Below, piece after piece: positions 52,016-60,762 of a stretch of 64,000 bases of DNA. Numbering within the stretch: the stretch's first letter is position 1; each line of letters opens with the position of its first letter. Source of the stretch: Arthrobacter sp. 260. Its GTDB lineage: Bacteria; Actinomycetota; Actinomycetes; Actinomycetales; Micrococcaceae. The notes beneath the pieces are model-generated. The model saw only the letters and a program-made list of their open reading frames with translations, had not been told where the DNA came from and made no database searches. Location of the stretch: the NCBI RefSeq assembly GCF_013116745.1, contig NZ_JABFOE010000006.1:157533-221532 (forward strand), given 5' to 3'. The position numbers and the translations under genes were made by a program.

Positions 52016-52474
52016 CTAGCTGCTGGGAACCGGCGGGCCGATTACCAGCAACGCGGCGAAAACCACTGCGACAGCAACCACCGTCACAGCGGCAGCGAGG
52101 AAGGGCTTGCGCAGTACCCAGGCCTGCAACTGCTCGATTGGGCCACGCGGGGTGTCGGCGCCCGGAGCGAGCCGCCATCCGCCGTCGAGCTTCCCGCGGC
52201 GTTCCATCGTCTGGTCAAAGACCACCGAGGCCAGCGGAACGATTGCCGAGACCAGACCCAGCAGCCCAATCTTGAAGGACCAGCGCTGATTCACCCAGAC
52301 AAAGATGGTGACCACTACGAACACCAGGAAGACGAACCCATGGATCCCGCCGGCCGGGGAAATGAGCGCCTCGGTGGTCTCCGTGACGTACTTGAGGAAC
52401 ATGGCCAGGAGCAGGAACGCCCAGGTCAGTGCCTCGGCGACGGCGACGGTGCGGAACAGGATGCGGGGGCTCAT
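52016..52474 (-). CDS. DUF3817 family membrane protein
   Basis: A 152-residue protein with three to four spans. RTVAVAEALTWAFLLLAMFL at the front and GGIHGFVFLVFVVVTIFVW (start residues only) near 46 match the DUF3817 family, named for a conserved His-Gly pair. ATG 52474 was taken because GGAG lies just before it; a 29-residue N-terminal extension is not similar to membrane-protein starts. Function unknown. Confidence 0.75.
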   Translation of the reverse strand: MSPRILFRTVAVAEALTWAFLLLAMFLKYVTETTEALISPAGGIHGFVFLVFVVVTIFVWVNQRWSFKIGLLGLVSAIVPLASVVFDQTMERRGKLDGGWRLAPGADTPRGPIEQLQAWVLRKPFLAAAVTVVAVAVVFAALLVIGPPVPSS

Positions 52475-52639
52475 GCGTATCACTCCAGAAAGGTGGTGGT
52501 CCTTCCAAATTACCGCAGCCGGTTCCACCCGCCCGTACTGGGTGGGCGTTGGAAATGTCACACTGTCAGTGGCGGATGGTTAGCTGAAACCGTCCCGATA
52601 CCGTGAACAGCTCCAAGGTTGCAGCCGCTGGGAGGCACA

Positions 52640-55600
52640 GTGTTTCTTCTTGACCCCACCCGCCCCGGTGACCCGCCGGACCTGGTCTTTTCTGCCACCG
52701 ATCTGGTGACCGCCGCCGAGTGCGAGTACCGGCTGCTCTACGTCCTGGACGAGAAGCTGGGCCGCGCCACCCGCCCAGAGTTCGAGGCGGACGCCATGCT
52801 GGAGCGGACCGCGGCCCTCGGCGACGTTCATGAGCACCGGGTACTCGAGTCACTGGTCGCCGAGCACGGCGACTGGAACCCCGACACCGGGACCGGCGTG
52901 TATGAAGTTGTCCCCGCCGCCGGCATGGACCGCACCCTGCTGGCGGACAAGCACCGGGAATCGATCGCCGCACTCCGATCCGGAGCCGACGTCGTCTTCC
53001 AGGCCGCGTTCTTCGACGGCCAGTTCCACGGCAGGTCCGACTTCCTGGTGAAAACCCCCGACGGCTCCTACGCGGTCTGGGATACCAAGCTGGCCCGCCA
53101 CGCCAAGGTCAGCGCGCTGCTCCAACTGGCCGCGTACGGCGATCAGTTGCTGGCCGCAGGCATCCCGACGGCGTCCGAAGTCACCCTGGTGCTCGGCAAC
53201 GGGAAACACAGCATCCACAGCCTCGCCGACATCCTGCCGGTGTTCCGCGAGCGCCGGGACCGGTTCCTGCGCCTGATCGACCGTCACCGCCACCAGCCCG
53301 AGCCGGTGCAGTGGGGCAGCGCGGACCACACGGCCTGCGGCCGCTGCGCCTATTGCCAGGTCAGGGTCGCCGACACCCGTGACCTGCTACTGGTGGGAGG
53401 GATGAGTACCACCCGCCGGGCGAAGCTCCACGCCGAGGGTGTCCACACCATTGATGAGCTTGCCGCCCTGGAAGTCCCTGCCACTGACAGGAGCCTGCTC
53501 CGGCTCCGCGACCAGGCCCGGATGCAGACCGGCACCGCACACCCCGATGGCAGCGTCGAGTACAAGGGGAAGGACGGCCAGCCCGCCACGCTGAGTTACC
53601 GCGTGCTGCCCGACCACACCCTCGCTGCCCTTCCCGCGCCAAGCCAGGGCGACATCTTTTTCGACTTCGAGGGTGACCCGCTCTGGCAGGACGACGCCGG
53701 CCGGTGGGGGCTTGAGTACCTGTTCGGCGTGGTCGAGAACCCCGACCGTCCCGGCGACCCTCCCCCGTTCCTGCCGCTCTGGGCCCACTCCCGCGGTGAA
53801 GAACGGCACGCCTTCACCGACTTCCTTGACTACGTCGCCCGGCGGCGCGCCCAGTACCCGGACCTGCACATCTACCACTATGCGTCCTACGAGAAGACGG
53901 CGCTGCGCAATCTTTCCCTCGCCCACGTGGTGGGCGAGGACGCAGTGGACGCACTCCTCCGCGACGGCGTCCTGGTGGACCTCTACGAGACGGTCCGGCA
54001 CAGCCTGCGCATCTCCGAGAATTCCTACAGCATCAAGAAGCTGGAGCCCCTCTATATGGGGGAGAATCTGCGCAGCGGGGACGTCGTGGACGCTGGAGCC
54101 TCGGTGGTGGCTTACGCGGACTACTGCACCGCCCGGGATGCCGGGGACAGCGCGCTGGCCGCCGAGATCCTCGCGGGGATTCGCGACTACAACGAATATG
54201 ACTGCCTCTCGACCCTCCGGCTCCGGAACTGGCTGCTCGACCGTGCCGCGGAGCGGGGCATCACACCCGCAGCGTCGCGCGCCCAGACACCAACCGAGGT
54301 GCAGGAACCCAGTCCCGAGGAAACCCGGCTGCTGGACTACCTTGAGAACCTCCCGCTGACGCGCGCCCTGACCGCCGACGAACAGGCCGTCGCGATGGTC
54401 GCTGCCGCCGTCGGCTACCACCGCCGCGAGAACAAGCAGTTCTGGTGGGAGCACTTTGACCGGCTGGACAGGGCAATCGAGGACTGGCCGGACACCCGCA
54501 CCCTCTTCGTAGTGCAGGAGGCGGAGGTCCTCTCCGAGTGGGAACGCCCCACCCCCCGCAGCAACCCCGTGCGCACCCTGAAGCTGACGGGAGTGGCCTC
54601 GGACGGTTCTGAGTTTGCCCCGGGCAAGAAGGTGTTCAGGATGTTCACCCCACCGCTGCCGGAAGACCTCGTCCCCGAGGCGGAGGGCAAAACCTCCCAG
54701 CGAGCCGGCTGGTTCGGCACCGAAGTGGTGTCCCGCAGCCACGACGGGGACCGCGATGTGCTGGTGGTCCGCGAGAAGCTCAAAACGAAGGGTGCCGAGT
54801 ACAGCGAGCTGCCCATTGCGTTGACCCCCGACCAACCGGTTGCGACCGCTTCCATCCGCGCTGCCCTGTCCGAGCTGGCTACCCAGGTAGGCTCCGCGCT
54901 ACCGGGCCTCCCCCGCAATCCGGGCCTCGAGGTGGTGCGCCGGTCCGCCCCCACCCTCTCCGGGAGGCTGTCCCTGCCCGAGGTGGTCGACGGCGATTAC
55001 GTCACCGCTATCACCGCCGCCGTCGCGGCTCTGGACCACTCCTACCTCGCGGTGCAGGGCCCCCCTGGCACCGGCAAAACCTACGTCGGCTCCCATGTGA
55101 TCGCTGCCCTGGTGGCGGACGGCTGGAAGGTGGGGGTGGTGGGGCAGTCCCACAAGGTGGTCGAGCACATGATCCGGCAGGCGCTCACGGCGGGCGTCCC
55201 CGCGGGCCGGACGGCCAAAAAGACCAGCGACACCCAGGCTCCCTGGGGACACAAGACCGACGAGGGTGTGGCGGAACTGCTCGATTCGTCAGGTGGCGCC
55301 CTGGTGGGCGGCACCGCCTGGACCATGACGGGAAGCAAAGTGCCGGCAGGCTCACTTGACCTCCTGGTCATCGACGAGGCGGGCCAGTACTCGCTGGCGA
55401 ACACGCTCGCCGTGTCCCGTGCAGCCAAACGGCTATTGCTGCTCGGCGACCCCCAGCAACTGCCACAGGTGACCCAGGGCAGCCACCCCGAACCGGTCGA
55501 CACCTCGGCTCTGGGATGGCTATCGGCCGGACACGCCACCCTCCCGCCGGAGTTCGGGTACTTCCTGGCAGACAGTTGGCGGATGCACCCAGACCTGTGC

Positions 55601-56188
55601 GCGGTGGTGTCCCGGCTGTCCTACGACGGGAAGCTCGAAGCGGCTCCGGCGGCGACGCGGCGCTTCCTGGAAGACAAACCGGCGGGGGTGGAATGTGTGC
55701 TGGTCCGCCACGTCGGCAACACCACTTCGTCACCCGAGGAAGCGGACGAGGTAGTCAACCAGGTCACGGGACACCTGGGGCTGCAGTGGACCGGCGGCCC
55801 GGAGGCGCTGCCCCGCCCACTGGAGCCACACGACATCCTGGTGGTGGCTGCCTACAACGCACAGGTCCAGACGATTCAGGCTGCCCTGGAGTCAGCCGGG
55901 CTCGAGGAGGTGCGGGTGGGAACCGTTGACCGGTTCCAGGGTCAGGAAGCTCCCGTGGTGATCGTGTCGATGGCCTGCTCGTCCGCCGCGGACGCGCCAC
56001 GGGGTGTCGGTTTCCTGTTGAACCGCAACCGAATCAACGTCGCGGTCTCCCGCGGGCAATGGCGGGCGGTGGTCGTCAGGTCCCCGGAGCTCACCCAGCA
56101 CCTGCCTCCCCGCCCGGAGCAGTTTGAAGAACTGGGCGCCTTTGTGGGCCTGTGCACTGCGAGCGCGGGAGTGCTGCAGCCCCGCTAG
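52640..56188 (+). CDS. TM0106-type RecB-like nuclease fused to RNase-H-like domain and SF1 helicase
   Basis: A 1182-residue protein with three parts. Residues 1-260 are a RecB/Cas4-like nuclease with a zinc-binding cluster: DLVTAAECEYRLLY (first Cys), HGRSDFLVK and WDTKLARHAK (PD-(D/E)XK residues), CGRCAYC. Residues 330-560 resemble the YprB/RNase-H-like exonuclease: IFFDFEGDPLW and YNEYDCLSTLRLRNWL. Residues 780-1180 are a UPF1/Dna2-like SF1 helicase: QGPPGTGKTYVGS (Walker A), LLVIDEAGQYS (Walker B), TVDRFQGQEAPVVIV and NRNRINVAVSRG. GTG 52640 has GGGAGG before it. Probably a DNA or RNA processing/repair enzyme. Confidence 0.88.
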   Translation: MFLLDPTRPGDPPDLVFSATDLVTAAECEYRLLYVLDEKLGRATRPEFEADAMLERTAALGDVHEHRVLESLVAEHGDWNPDTGTGVYEVVPAAGMDRTLLADKHRESIAALRSGADVVFQAAFFDGQFHGRSDFLVKTPDGSYAVWDTKLARHAKVSALLQLAAYGDQLLAAGIPTASEVTLVLGNGKHSIHSLADILPVFRERRDRFLRLIDRHRHQPEPVQWGSADHTACGRCAYCQVRVADTRDLLLVGGMSTTRRAKLHAEGVHTIDELAALEVPATDRSLLRLRDQARMQTGTAHPDGSVEYKGKDGQPATLSYRVLPDHTLAALPAPSQGDIFFDFEGDPLWQDDAGRWGLEYLFGVVENPDRPGDPPPFLPLWAHSRGEERHAFTDFLDYVARRRAQYPDLHIYHYASYEKTALRNLSLAHVVGEDAVDALLRDGVLVDLYETVRHSLRISENSYSIKKLEPLYMGENLRSGDVVDAGASVVAYADYCTARDAGDSALAAEILAGIRDYNEYDCLSTLRLRNWLLDRAAERGITPAASRAQTPTEVQEPSPEETRLLDYLENLPLTRALTADEQAVAMVAAAVGYHRRENKQFWWEHFDRLDRAIEDWPDTRTLFVVQEAEVLSEWERPTPRSNPVRTLKLTGVASDGSEFAPGKKVFRMFTPPLPEDLVPEAEGKTSQRAGWFGTEVVSRSHDGDRDVLVVREKLKTKGAEYSELPIALTPDQPVATASIRAALSELATQVGSALPGLPRNPGLEVVRRSAPTLSGRLSLPEVVDGDYVTAITAAVAALDHSYLAVQGPPGTGKTYVGSHVIAALVADGWKVGVVGQSHKVVEHMIRQALTAGVPAGRTAKKTSDTQAPWGHKTDEGVAELLDSSGGALVGGTAWTMTGSKVPAGSLDLLVIDEAGQYSLANTLAVSRAAKRLLLLGDPQQLPQVTQGSHPEPVDTSALGWLSAGHATLPPEFGYFLADSWRMHPDLCAVVSRLSYDGKLEAAPAATRRFLEDKPAGVECVLVRHVGNTTSSPEEADEVVNQVTGHLGLQWTGGPEALPRPLEPHDILVVAAYNAQVQTIQAALESAGLEEVRVGTVDRFQGQEAPVVIVSMACSSAADAPRGVGFLLNRNRINVAVSRGQWRAVVVRSPELTQHLPPRPEQFEELGAFVGLCTASAGVLQPR

Positions 56189-56742
56189 GGTCCCAGATCC
56201 TCGATAGGAGGGGAGGTGATCGTCAGGACAGCGATCGCCCCCTCGGCACCGGCGGCATAGGAGTGTTCGGCGTCGCTGGCCCAGCTGTGGAATCCGCCAG
56301 TGGGAATCGTTGCCGGCTCACCGGTGCGGCCCGCCGTCGCGCTCCCCCGCACCACCAGCAGGTGCTCGGAGACGCCCTGACCGTGCGGGGGCGACACCCG
56401 GGACCCGTTTGGGGCAATGGCGAGCCAGTAGACCTCGGTGATCCCGCCGTCGTCGTGGTGGCGGACCCCCAGCAACCGGGCGGTGACCGCCTCGTCGCTG
56501 GCCTCCGCGCCGAGCTCCTCCCCCAAGAGCACGGCCAGCGGCACCCGCAGGGGTGCCGCCAGTGCGTAAAGGGTCTCAAGGGTCGGGTTGCGTCGACCGG
56601 TCTCTAGCTCCGACAGGGTGCCTTTACCGATGCCAGCCCGGGCGGCGAGCGCAGTCAGGGAAACCCCCTGCCCCTCGCGCAACTCCCTGATCCTGCGGCC
56701 CACCGCGCTCAGGCGATCCGGTGTCGTGGTGTTGCTGGTCAT
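56185..56742 (-). CDS. XRE-family regulator with C-terminal cupin domain
   Basis: A 185-residue regulator. Residues 10-66 are an XRE helix-turn-helix (LREGQGVSLTALAARAGIGK, SELETGRRNPTLETL), residues 95-180 a cupin beta-barrel (PHGQGVSEHLLVVRG; GGFHSWASDAEHSY). The start has AGGAGG upstream. Divergent from a BenE transporter with an inverted repeat between, so it probably regulates that gene in response to a small ligand bound by the cupin. Confidence 0.88.
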   Translation of the reverse strand: MTSNTTTPDRLSAVGRRIRELREGQGVSLTALAARAGIGKGTLSELETGRRNPTLETLYALAAPLRVPLAVLLGEELGAEASDEAVTARLLGVRHHDDGGITEVYWLAIAPNGSRVSPPHGQGVSEHLLVVRGSATAGRTGEPATIPTGGFHSWASDAEHSYAAGAEGAIAVLTITSPPIEDLGP

Positions 56743-56771
56743 CTTGTGCCTCCTCCGGCTACGATAACAGC

Positions 56772-56787
56772 GTTCTGTTTACAGAAC
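56772..56787. promoter_or_regulatory. inverted repeat between XRE-cupin and BenE genes, probable operator
   Basis: GTTCTGT and ACAGAAC arms around TT form a 16-base palindrome in an 82-base intergenic stretch of two divergent genes. Confidence 0.65.
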
Positions 56788-56824
56788 ATCTGATTATCCC
56801 GCCAGCAGATTGTGAGCCCGTCCC

Positions 56825-58033
56825 GTGCCTCCCGCCAGCCACGCAGCCGTGCATACCCCGCTCCGGGAACCGGTGCTGGCCGGAGTGGTGACCGCCCTCG
56901 TCGGTTTCACCTCCTCGTTCGCCGTGGTGTTGGCCGGGCTGCGGGCCACCGGTGCCTCTGAACAGCAGGCCGCCTCGGGGCTGCTGGCGCTGACCGTCAT
57001 CTTCGGTCTCGGGATGATCCTTCTCTCCACCAGGTATCGAATCCCGGTAACCCTGGCCTGGTCCACCCCCGGCGCGGCGTTGCTGGCCGGCGCGGCCTCG
57101 TACGACGGCGGGTGGCCAGCCGCCGTCGGCGCCTTCCTGGTGACCGGGCTGCTCATCGTCGCGACCGGGGCGGTGCCCGCACTGGGCCGGCTGATCGGAC
57201 GGATTCCGACCGCCCTGGCGCAGGCGATGCTCGCCGGAGTGTTGCTCCCCCTGTGTCTGGCACCCTTCCGTGCGCTGGGCACGATCCCGCTGCTGGTGCT
57301 TCCGGTGCTCGCCATCTGGCTGGTCGGGACCCGGTTCGCTCCGCGGTGGGCCGTGCCGCTGACCCTGGCTGGGGCGCTGCTGGTGATCGCCGGCTACCTA
57401 ACGGTCAACCGGATTGCGCTGGACTGGAGTGCCGCAGCACCCGCGGTCGAGTTGACCGTGCCGGAGTTCAGTCTGCAGGCGGTTGCCGGCCTGGCCTTGC
57501 CGCTCTATATCGTGACGATGGCATCACAGAATGTGCCAGGGGTGGCCGTCCTGAAGTCCTTCGGATACCCGACGCCGTGGCGGGCCTCGATGCTGGTTAC
57601 CGGCATCGGAACGGCAGCAGCGGCACCGTTCGGTGGTCACGCCATCAACCTGGCGGCCCTGTCGGCCGCGCTGTCAGCCGGTGAGACGGCGGGAGCGGAC
57701 CGGGGCCGCCGCTGGATTGCAGCGGTCAGCGCGGGGTGCTGCTACCTTATTCTTGCTGGAGCCTCGGCAGCACTGGTCACCGTGGTCACCGGCGCCCCGC
57801 CGGGACTGATCGAGGCGGTGGCGGGACTGGCGTTGATGGGGACCATGGCCTCGGCGCTCTCCGCAGCCCTCTCGGACGTCGGCCAGCGGATGAGCGCCGT
57901 GGTGACGTTCCTGGTCGCCGCTTCCGGCCTGAGCCTGGCCGGCATCGGCGGTGCGTTCTGGGCCTTGATCGCAGGACTGTTGGTCCGGTGGGTGCTGGAA
58001 CGCCCAAAACCCGCCTTGAGTCAACGGAGCTAA
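56825..58033 (+). CDS. benzoate/H+ symporter BenE family transporter
   Basis: A 402-residue transporter with about 12 spans of the BenE family, import of benzoate or related aromatic acids with protons. The N-terminal LVGFTSSFAVVLAGL and middle TMASQNVPGVAVLKSFGY with AAPFGGHAINLAAL are recognisable blocks. GTG 56825 lacks a clear Shine-Dalgarno site. It is alone on its strand; no benzoate-degradation genes are adjacent. Confidence 0.88.
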   Translation: MPPASHAAVHTPLREPVLAGVVTALVGFTSSFAVVLAGLRATGASEQQAASGLLALTVIFGLGMILLSTRYRIPVTLAWSTPGAALLAGAASYDGGWPAAVGAFLVTGLLIVATGAVPALGRLIGRIPTALAQAMLAGVLLPLCLAPFRALGTIPLLVLPVLAIWLVGTRFAPRWAVPLTLAGALLVIAGYLTVNRIALDWSAAAPAVELTVPEFSLQAVAGLALPLYIVTMASQNVPGVAVLKSFGYPTPWRASMLVTGIGTAAAAPFGGHAINLAALSAALSAGETAGADRGRRWIAAVSAGCCYLILAGASAALVTVVTGAPPGLIEAVAGLALMGTMASALSAALSDVGQRMSAVVTFLVAASGLSLAGIGGAFWALIAGLLVRWVLERPKPALSQRS

Positions 58034-58107
58034 CCTCCCTCTCGACGAGCACCTGCTAGTTGAGGTGAATCGAGCCGGATTTGGGATCCGTGAGGTAGGT
58101 TTCTGCA

Positions 58108-58386
58108 ATGACTACATTCACCGTAGAAAAATCGGCGGGAATCACGACGCTGGGCCTGTTCCTGACCGCTGCCGGGTTTGTAGCCTGGGTCTTTCTAGGA
58201 GTACCGCAACAGATCAGTTCGGAGTCGAACTTCTGGACCACTGCGGGTATCGCCCTGGCCGTCGCAGGGTTCTTGCTGCTCCTGATCGGGGTGCACCGCG
58301 CTTTGTCGAGCCTCGATGCCCTGGCTCTGAACCAATTCCCCGCTGCCGAGGCGGCGCAATCAAATACAGGCGCAGATTTGCCGTAA
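58108..58386 (+). CDS. small two-span membrane protein, function unknown
   Basis: A 92-residue protein with two hydrophobic helices (about 11-31 and 43-64) and a hydrophilic Ala-rich tail. Nothing known is recognised. It lies between BenE and a convergent cold-shock gene with a bidirectional terminator between. Confidence 0.6.
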   Translation: MTTFTVEKSAGITTLGLFLTAAGFVAWVFLGVPQQISSESNFWTTAGIALAVAGFLLLLIGVHRALSSLDALALNQFPAAEAAQSNTGADLP

Positions 58387-58405
58387 TAGATTATCCCTTA
58401 ACGCA

Positions 58406-58437
58406 AAATAGGGCGGGAATTGCTTCCCGCCCTATTT
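58406..58437. terminator. bidirectional terminator between small membrane gene and cspA-like gene
   Basis: AAATAGGGCGGGAA and its exact complement pair over 14 bases around a TTGC loop; A-rich and T-rich flanks serve either strand. Confidence 0.85.
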
Positions 58438-58463
58438 CAGTGGTCATTGACCACTAAGTCGAA

Positions 58464-58667
58464 CTAGACGACCTGGATGTTTACGGCCTGAGGACCTTTG
58501 GGGCCCTGCTCGGTCTCAAAGCTAACCTTCTGGTTCTCGTCGAGGGACTTGAAGCCGCTCGAGTTGATAGCGGAGAAGTGAGCGAACACATCGGCGCTGC
58601 CATCTTCTGGCTCGATGAAGCCGAAGCCCTTGTCAGCGTTGAACCATTTCACGGTACCTGTTGCCAT
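58464..58667 (-). CDS. cspA: cold-shock protein
   Basis: A 67-residue cold-shock domain, an RNA/ssDNA chaperone. [20 protein letters not shown] holds RNP1 (KGFGFI) and DVFAHFSAI is RNP2. Typical CspA-type length, no extension. Its mRNA leader (58668 onwards) has two hairpins, as do cold-shock leaders that change folding with temperature. The symbol is a generic family assignment. Confidence 0.95.
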   Translation of the reverse strand: MATGTVKWFNADKGFGFIEPEDGSADVFAHFSAINSSGFKSLDENQKVSFETEQGPKGPQAVNIQVV

Positions 58668-58692
58668 TTTTAAAACATCCTTCTGGAAATAT

Positions 58693-58760
58693 GAAACTGA
58701 TCCCGACTGTCGGGTAGTTTCAGTCGCGGCGTTCGTTTCCCGCTTCTACAGAAAAAGCGG
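58693..58760 (-). promoter_or_regulatory. structured 5' leader of the cold-shock gene
   Basis: Two stems in the minus-strand leader. 58693-58721: GAAACT/AGTTTC outer and CCCGAC/GTCGGG inner arms. 58740-58760: CCGCTT/AAGCGG around nine bases. Position just upstream of the start makes them candidates for cold-responsive folding. Confidence 0.45.
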
Positions 58761-58850
58761 CTGGCCCGTCTGGGTTTCGCCGCTTGAAATACAAAATGCG
58801 CAACACTACAACTGCGTATTAGTCTACATGGATTTCACGGAAGGCAAAAA

Positions 58851-58912
58851 CGGGGCCCACATCCCGGTATCCGGGGAGGTCCTGTGCGGCCGGAATACCG
58901 GACCCGGCCCCG
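58851..58912 (-). terminator. large nested hairpin followed by T run on the minus strand
   Basis: CGGGGCC/GGCCCCG outer arms and CCGGTATCCGG with CCGGAATACCGG inner arms. On the minus strand it is followed by TTTTTG, so it reads as a terminator towards the cold-shock gene although no minus-strand gene lies upstream of it nearby. Confidence 0.5.
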
Positions 58913-58955
58913 TAGTTGTTTCCCCGTAACCGCACGGCAACGAGAGAAGGCAATT

Positions 58956-59933
58956 ATGCGCGCTATTCGTCAGCACACATTCGGCGAACCCTGGGACGTC
59001 CTGCAGGTGGAGGACATCGCCACACCCGAGCCAGGCCCCGGCCAGGTGAGGGTCCGCACCCTCATGTCAGCCATCCATAACCACGACCTGTGGACCGTTC
59101 GAGGTACCTACGGTTTCAAGCCCACCCTCCCCGCCCAGGCGGGCACCGAGGCTGTCGGTGTGGTGGACGCCCTCGGCGACGGCGTCGAGCACCTCACCAT
59201 CGGCCAGCGGGTCGCGACCGGCGGCACCTTCGGTGTCTGGGCCGAGTACTTCATCGCCCCGGCCGCTGGCCTGATCCCGGTGGCCGAGGGTGCTACCGAC
59301 GAGGTCGCAGCGCAGCTTGTCGCCATGCCGTTCTCGGCCCTCGCCCTGCTGGACTGGCTGGAACTCTCCGAGGGTGACTGGATCATCCAGAACGCCGCCA
59401 ACGGCGCGGTCGGCCGACTGCTGGCGCAGCTGGCTCCCTCCCGCGGAATCAACGTCATCGGCCTCGTCCGTCGTGACGCTGGCGTCGAGGAACTCGCGGC
59501 CCAGGGCATCGAGCGGATCGTGTCCACGGAAAGCGACGGCTGGCAGGACCGGGTCGCCGAATTGACCGGAGGCGCGAAGATCGTGGCTGGAGTGGATTCG
59601 GTCGGCGGCGACGCGAGCAACGATGTCCTCTCCCAACTCGCCGAGGATGCCACCCTTGTCATCTTCGGCGCCATGGGCGGCAGCACGCTGGCCCTGAACT
59701 CCGGGTCCATTATCTTCAAGAATCTTGTCGTTAAGGGATTCTGGGGTAGCCGCGTCATGGGGTCGATGGCACCAGAGCGGCGTGGCGAACTGCTGGGCGA
59801 ACTACTCACGCGGGTCTCGGAGGGCACCATCTCGCTGCCCGTCGAGGCCGTCTACCCGTTTGATGAGGTACAGGCTGCGGCGAAAGCGAACTTCGTCGCC
59901 GGCCGCAAGGGCAAGGTCATGCTCCGCCCCTAG
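58956..59933 (+). CDS. zinc-free medium-chain reductase (quinone oxidoreductase / enoyl reductase-like)
   Basis: A 325-residue MDR-family enzyme lacking zinc cysteines. N-terminal QVRVRTLMSAIHNHDLWTVR and GTEAVGVVDALGDGV, then the cofactor segment NAANGAVGRLLAQLAPSRGI (near 149). Members reduce quinones or enoyl thioesters with NADPH. GAGAAGG at 58944-58950 precedes ATG 58956. Confidence 0.85.
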   Translation: MRAIRQHTFGEPWDVLQVEDIATPEPGPGQVRVRTLMSAIHNHDLWTVRGTYGFKPTLPAQAGTEAVGVVDALGDGVEHLTIGQRVATGGTFGVWAEYFIAPAAGLIPVAEGATDEVAAQLVAMPFSALALLDWLELSEGDWIIQNAANGAVGRLLAQLAPSRGINVIGLVRRDAGVEELAAQGIERIVSTESDGWQDRVAELTGGAKIVAGVDSVGGDASNDVLSQLAEDATLVIFGAMGGSTLALNSGSIIFKNLVVKGFWGSRVMGSMAPERRGELLGELLTRVSEGTISLPVEAVYPFDEVQAAAKANFVAGRKGKVMLRP

Positions 59934-59971
59934 CGGCACCCGCTCTCTCTTCTCGTGAGAGCATTTAACCC

Positions 59972-60742
59972 ATGCCCCGGACCAGCAACGAGACACCCGG
60001 ACGACGCCGGTCGTACCGGGTGCTCGTGGGCCTGCTGGTGGTCGCGGTGCTCGCCGCGGGGCTGATTCTCGTGGGCCCCCGTCTGGTGGGCCCGCTGGCC
60101 AGCCAGGGTGGATCCCTCCTCGGTGGGTCGGCCTGCACCGTCGAAACCGCCGAGGGCGACATCGGGCTGGACCGCGAAACGGCGAAACGGGCCACCACCG
60201 CCGCGGCGCTCCTGTCCCGCGGCCTCGACGCCCCCGACACCACAGGCATCGACGACGCGGTGATCCAGCGTCTCATCGATGGACCAGCCGACGACGCCGG
60301 CCCCAGCCTTCACTGCCGCGGCTCGGCCGCCAACGACCTTCAGGTCGAAGAGCTGACTCCCTCCGGTCTGACACCGCGCGCCGAACAGGTCCGGGTAGCG
60401 ATGGCCGAGGTGTTCGGCGACCAAAGCCTGGGCGGCTTCGCCCCGGGTGGCGTCGGACAGGGACACGGCGGGGAATCCACCCACTACGACGGCCGGGCCA
60501 TCGACGTCTTCTTCCGCCCGGTGACGGAAGAGAACCGGCGTCAGGGGTGGGTCCTGTCCCACTGGCTGGTCGCCCACGCCGAGGACCTGGACATCCAGTA
60601 CGTCATTTTCGACGACGAGTTCTGGAGTGCCCACCTTGCCCGCGGAGGATGGCACTACTACGAGGCTCCCGCCCCCGCGAACGAGATCCTGCGCCACCTC
60701 GACCATGTGCACGTGGACGTGATCGGCGGAGGCGACGACTGA
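59972..60742 (+). CDS. membrane-anchored M15/VanY-like peptidase
   Basis: A 256-residue protein. One membrane segment (about 18-38) after a basic front, with the rest outside. The motif STHYDGRAID (SxHxxGxAxD, near 168-177) and C-terminal DHVHVDV supply the zinc ligands of D,D-carboxypeptidases of the M15/VanY type, so a peptidoglycan target is likely. Two cysteines (ACTV, HCRG) may pair outside. Its start region (59954-59978) is almost the same as that of the gene at 62130. Confidence 0.75.
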   Translation: MPRTSNETPGRRRSYRVLVGLLVVAVLAAGLILVGPRLVGPLASQGGSLLGGSACTVETAEGDIGLDRETAKRATTAAALLSRGLDAPDTTGIDDAVIQRLIDGPADDAGPSLHCRGSAANDLQVEELTPSGLTPRAEQVRVAMAEVFGDQSLGGFAPGGVGQGHGGESTHYDGRAIDVFFRPVTEENRRQGWVLSHWLVAHAEDLDIQYVIFDDEFWSAHLARGGWHYYEAPAPANEILRHLDHVHVDVIGGGDD

Positions 60743-60762
60743 CGGCTCGGCCACCCAGCTGC

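Noticed and set aside
53387..54835. 482-residue minus-strand frame inside the nuclease-helicase gene
   Set aside because: Shadow of the long plus-strand gene, no motif.
58615..58929. 104-residue plus-strand frame across the cold-shock leader
   Set aside because: Overlaps the cold-shock gene start and hairpins, no ribosome site, unlikely protein.
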